From positions 1-6,382 of the forward strand of contig JAEZEN010000026.1 in NCBI GenBank assembly GCA_023433185.1: DNA of 6,382 nucleotides, read 5' to 3'. Position numbers and translations under genes: made by a program. Shown here piece by piece: positions 5,504-6,382 of this stretch. The stretch's first letter is position 1. Each line of letters opens with the position of its first letter. The DNA is from Pseudomonadota bacterium (GTDB lineage: Bacteria > Pseudomonadota > Alphaproteobacteria > Rhizobiales > Kaistiaceae). Below the pieces are notes generated by a model. It saw only the letters and a list, made by a program, of their open reading frames with translations. It was not told where the DNA came from and searched no databases.

Positions 5504-5537
5504 GCGAACGGCGGATCGTCCGCGGCGTTATGGCGGG

Positions 5538-5723
5538 ATGTGGGAGCCGATAACGACAGCGCCCTATGGGGACGAGCTCGAGCTCGCCGTGATCGACCGC
5601 GACGGCGAGCACTGCCTCGTCTTCCCGTGCCGGCGGCTGCTCGACGGCTGGTCTCATGCGCAGACGGGCGCCCGCATCGACGTGCGCCCGACCCATTGGC
5701 GCCCATGGCCGAGAAAGGACTAG
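5538..5723 (+). CDS. Small conserved protein, DUF551-like pattern
   Basis: The product has 61 residues, no signal peptide and no membrane segment. It starts WEPITTAPYGDELELAVID and ends RPTHWRPWP, the same frame of motifs (W-x-P-I-x-x-A-P at the start, THW-x-x-[WL]-P at the end) seen in DUF551-type small proteins and in short hypothetical proteins common in Hyphomicrobiales. The middle reads HCLVFPCRRLLDGW. No function is known to me. The conserved ends argue that it is real despite its length. No proper Shine-Dalgarno is visible before ATG 5538 (a GGCGGG ends 1 base upstream), so it may be translated from a leaderless message. An FNR-type box lies 35 bases upstream. The dioxygenase gene begins 34 bases after its stop, so the two may form an operon. 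Confidence 0.75.
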   Translation: MWEPITTAPYGDELELAVIDRDGEHCLVFPCRRLLDGWSHAQTGARIDVRPTHWRPWPRKD

Positions 5724-5757
5724 ACTGCGCCCTCGACAGGCCTTAGCGAGGCGCGCC

Positions 5758-6382
5758 ATGATCGACACCATCCCCGGCATCCACCACATCACCGCGATCG
5801 CGGCCGACACCCAGAAGAGCATCGACTTCTACACCCGCGTCCTCGGGTTGCGCCTCGTCAAGCTCACCGTGAATTTCGACGATCCGGGGACGTATCATCT
5901 CTACTTCGGCGACGATGGCGGTACGCCCGGCTCGATCCTCACGTTCTTCCCCTTTGCGATGGCCGCCCCGGGCCGGGCGGGGGCCGGCGTGGTCGACACG
6001 ACCACCTTTCTCGTGCCGCCCGACGCGCTCGAAGGCTGGATCGAGCGGCTCGAGGGCCACGGCACCCTGACGCGCGGCCCGGAAGAGCGCTTCGGCCAGG
6101 CGTTCATCGCCTTTTCCGACCCCGACGGCATGAAGCTCGAGATCGCCGTCGCGGACACCGGCAGCGGCGATGCCATCCTGGGCTTCGCCGGGGCGACGCT
6201 GTGGAGCCTCGCGCCGGATCGTACGCTCCGCCTCCTGACCGACGGCTTCGGCTACGAGGTCGCGGGCGAGGAGGGGGGCCGCATCCGCCTCAGGGCACGA
6301 AGCAACGCGCCCGTCGGCACCCTCATCGACGTCCTCACCGATGCCGGCGAGGATCGCGCCCGGCCGGGCGCCGGCACCGTCC
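5758..6382 (+). CDS. Ring-cleaving dioxygenase of the VOC (glyoxalase) family, 3' end cut by window edge
   Basis: The frame is open from ATG 5758 to the end of the window, giving 208 residues of a family usually about 310 long. The first VOC domain starts GIHHITAIAADTQKSIDFYTRVLGLRLVKLTVNFDDPGTYHLYFGD (7-52) and closes with FSDPDGMKLEIAV (about 120-132). A second VOC domain begins near residue 142 (GFAGATLWSLAPDRTLRLLTDGFGY). This matches the ring-cleaving dioxygenase / MhqO / PcpA-like group, Fe(II)-type enzymes opening hydroquinone-type rings, though most annotated members are untested. His9/His10 in the HH-I-T motif include the expected first metal ligand; the later ligands are beyond the window. 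The ribosome site is GAGG (5748-5751), 6 bases from the ATG. In related genomes such genes often sit with an alpha/beta hydrolase, which may follow outside the window. Confidence 0.92.
   Translation, partial: MIDTIPGIHHITAIAADTQKSIDFYTRVLGLRLVKLTVNFDDPGTYHLYFGDDGGTPGSILTFFPFAMAAPGRAGAGVVDTTTFLVPPDALEGWIERLEGHGTLTRGPEERFGQAFIAFSDPDGMKLEIAVADTGSGDAILGFAGATLWSLAPDRTLRLLTDGFGYEVAGEEGGRIRLRARSNAPVGTLIDVLTDAGEDRARPGAGTV

Noticed and set aside
5511..5523. GCGGA-TCG-TCCGC dyad after the FNR box
   Set aside because: Short 5-bp arms in GC-rich DNA; too weak to call as a terminator or operator.
1..6382. Linking the FMN reductase and the ring-cleaving dioxygenase into one quinone-detoxification system
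   Set aside because: Both families occur in quinone responses elsewhere, but here they are over 5 kb apart, on opposite strands, with unrelated genes and terminators between them.

Overview
The window is GC-rich chromosomal DNA with tightly spaced genes. Its gene families (a ClpS2-like adaptor with no clpA beside it, a LysR regulator, NTF2-fold proteins, a ring-cleaving VOC dioxygenase) suggest an alphaproteobacterium, most likely of the order Hyphomicrobiales. This is inference from protein style and base composition; no rRNA or other marker gene is present. No mobile element, tRNA, rRNA or CRISPR array was seen. It reads as ordinary core or shell chromosome rather than a genomic island.

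Layout. On the minus strand at the left are the 5' part of an NADPH-dependent FMN reductase-type flavoprotein (1-311, cut by the window edge) and, upstream of it, a LysR-family regulator (420-1427). Divergent from the regulator is a short secreted protein of unknown function (1538-1816), followed by a strong perfect hairpin (1829-1860). Next come a GNAT acetyltransferase (2005-2697) and, overlapping its end, an exported alpha/beta hydrolase (about 2622 or 2694 to 3569). These face a convergent membrane-anchored protein with two NTF2/DUF4440-like domains (3610-4449), with a hairpin between the two stop codons. Upstream on the same strand is clpS (4572-4877). Divergent from clpS are a SnoaL/NTF2-like protein (5041-5469), a 61-residue conserved small protein (5538-5723) and the first two thirds of a ring-cleaving VOC dioxygenase (5758 to the window end).

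How the genes may work together. No single pathway is spelled out. The two ends (flavin reductase with a LysR regulator; ring-cleaving dioxygenase) both belong to families used against quinones and aromatic electrophiles, but they are over 5 kb apart and any link is speculative. The clearest regulatory signal is a perfect FNR/FixK-type box (5489-5502) just upstream of the small protein and dioxygenase pair, suggesting oxygen-responsive control. Other notable points are a leader stem that covers the Shine-Dalgarno of the GNAT gene, a hydrolase gene whose natural start seems to be CTG in a CTGA overlap, and an Arg at the Met gate position of ClpS. I found no convincing wholly new system.
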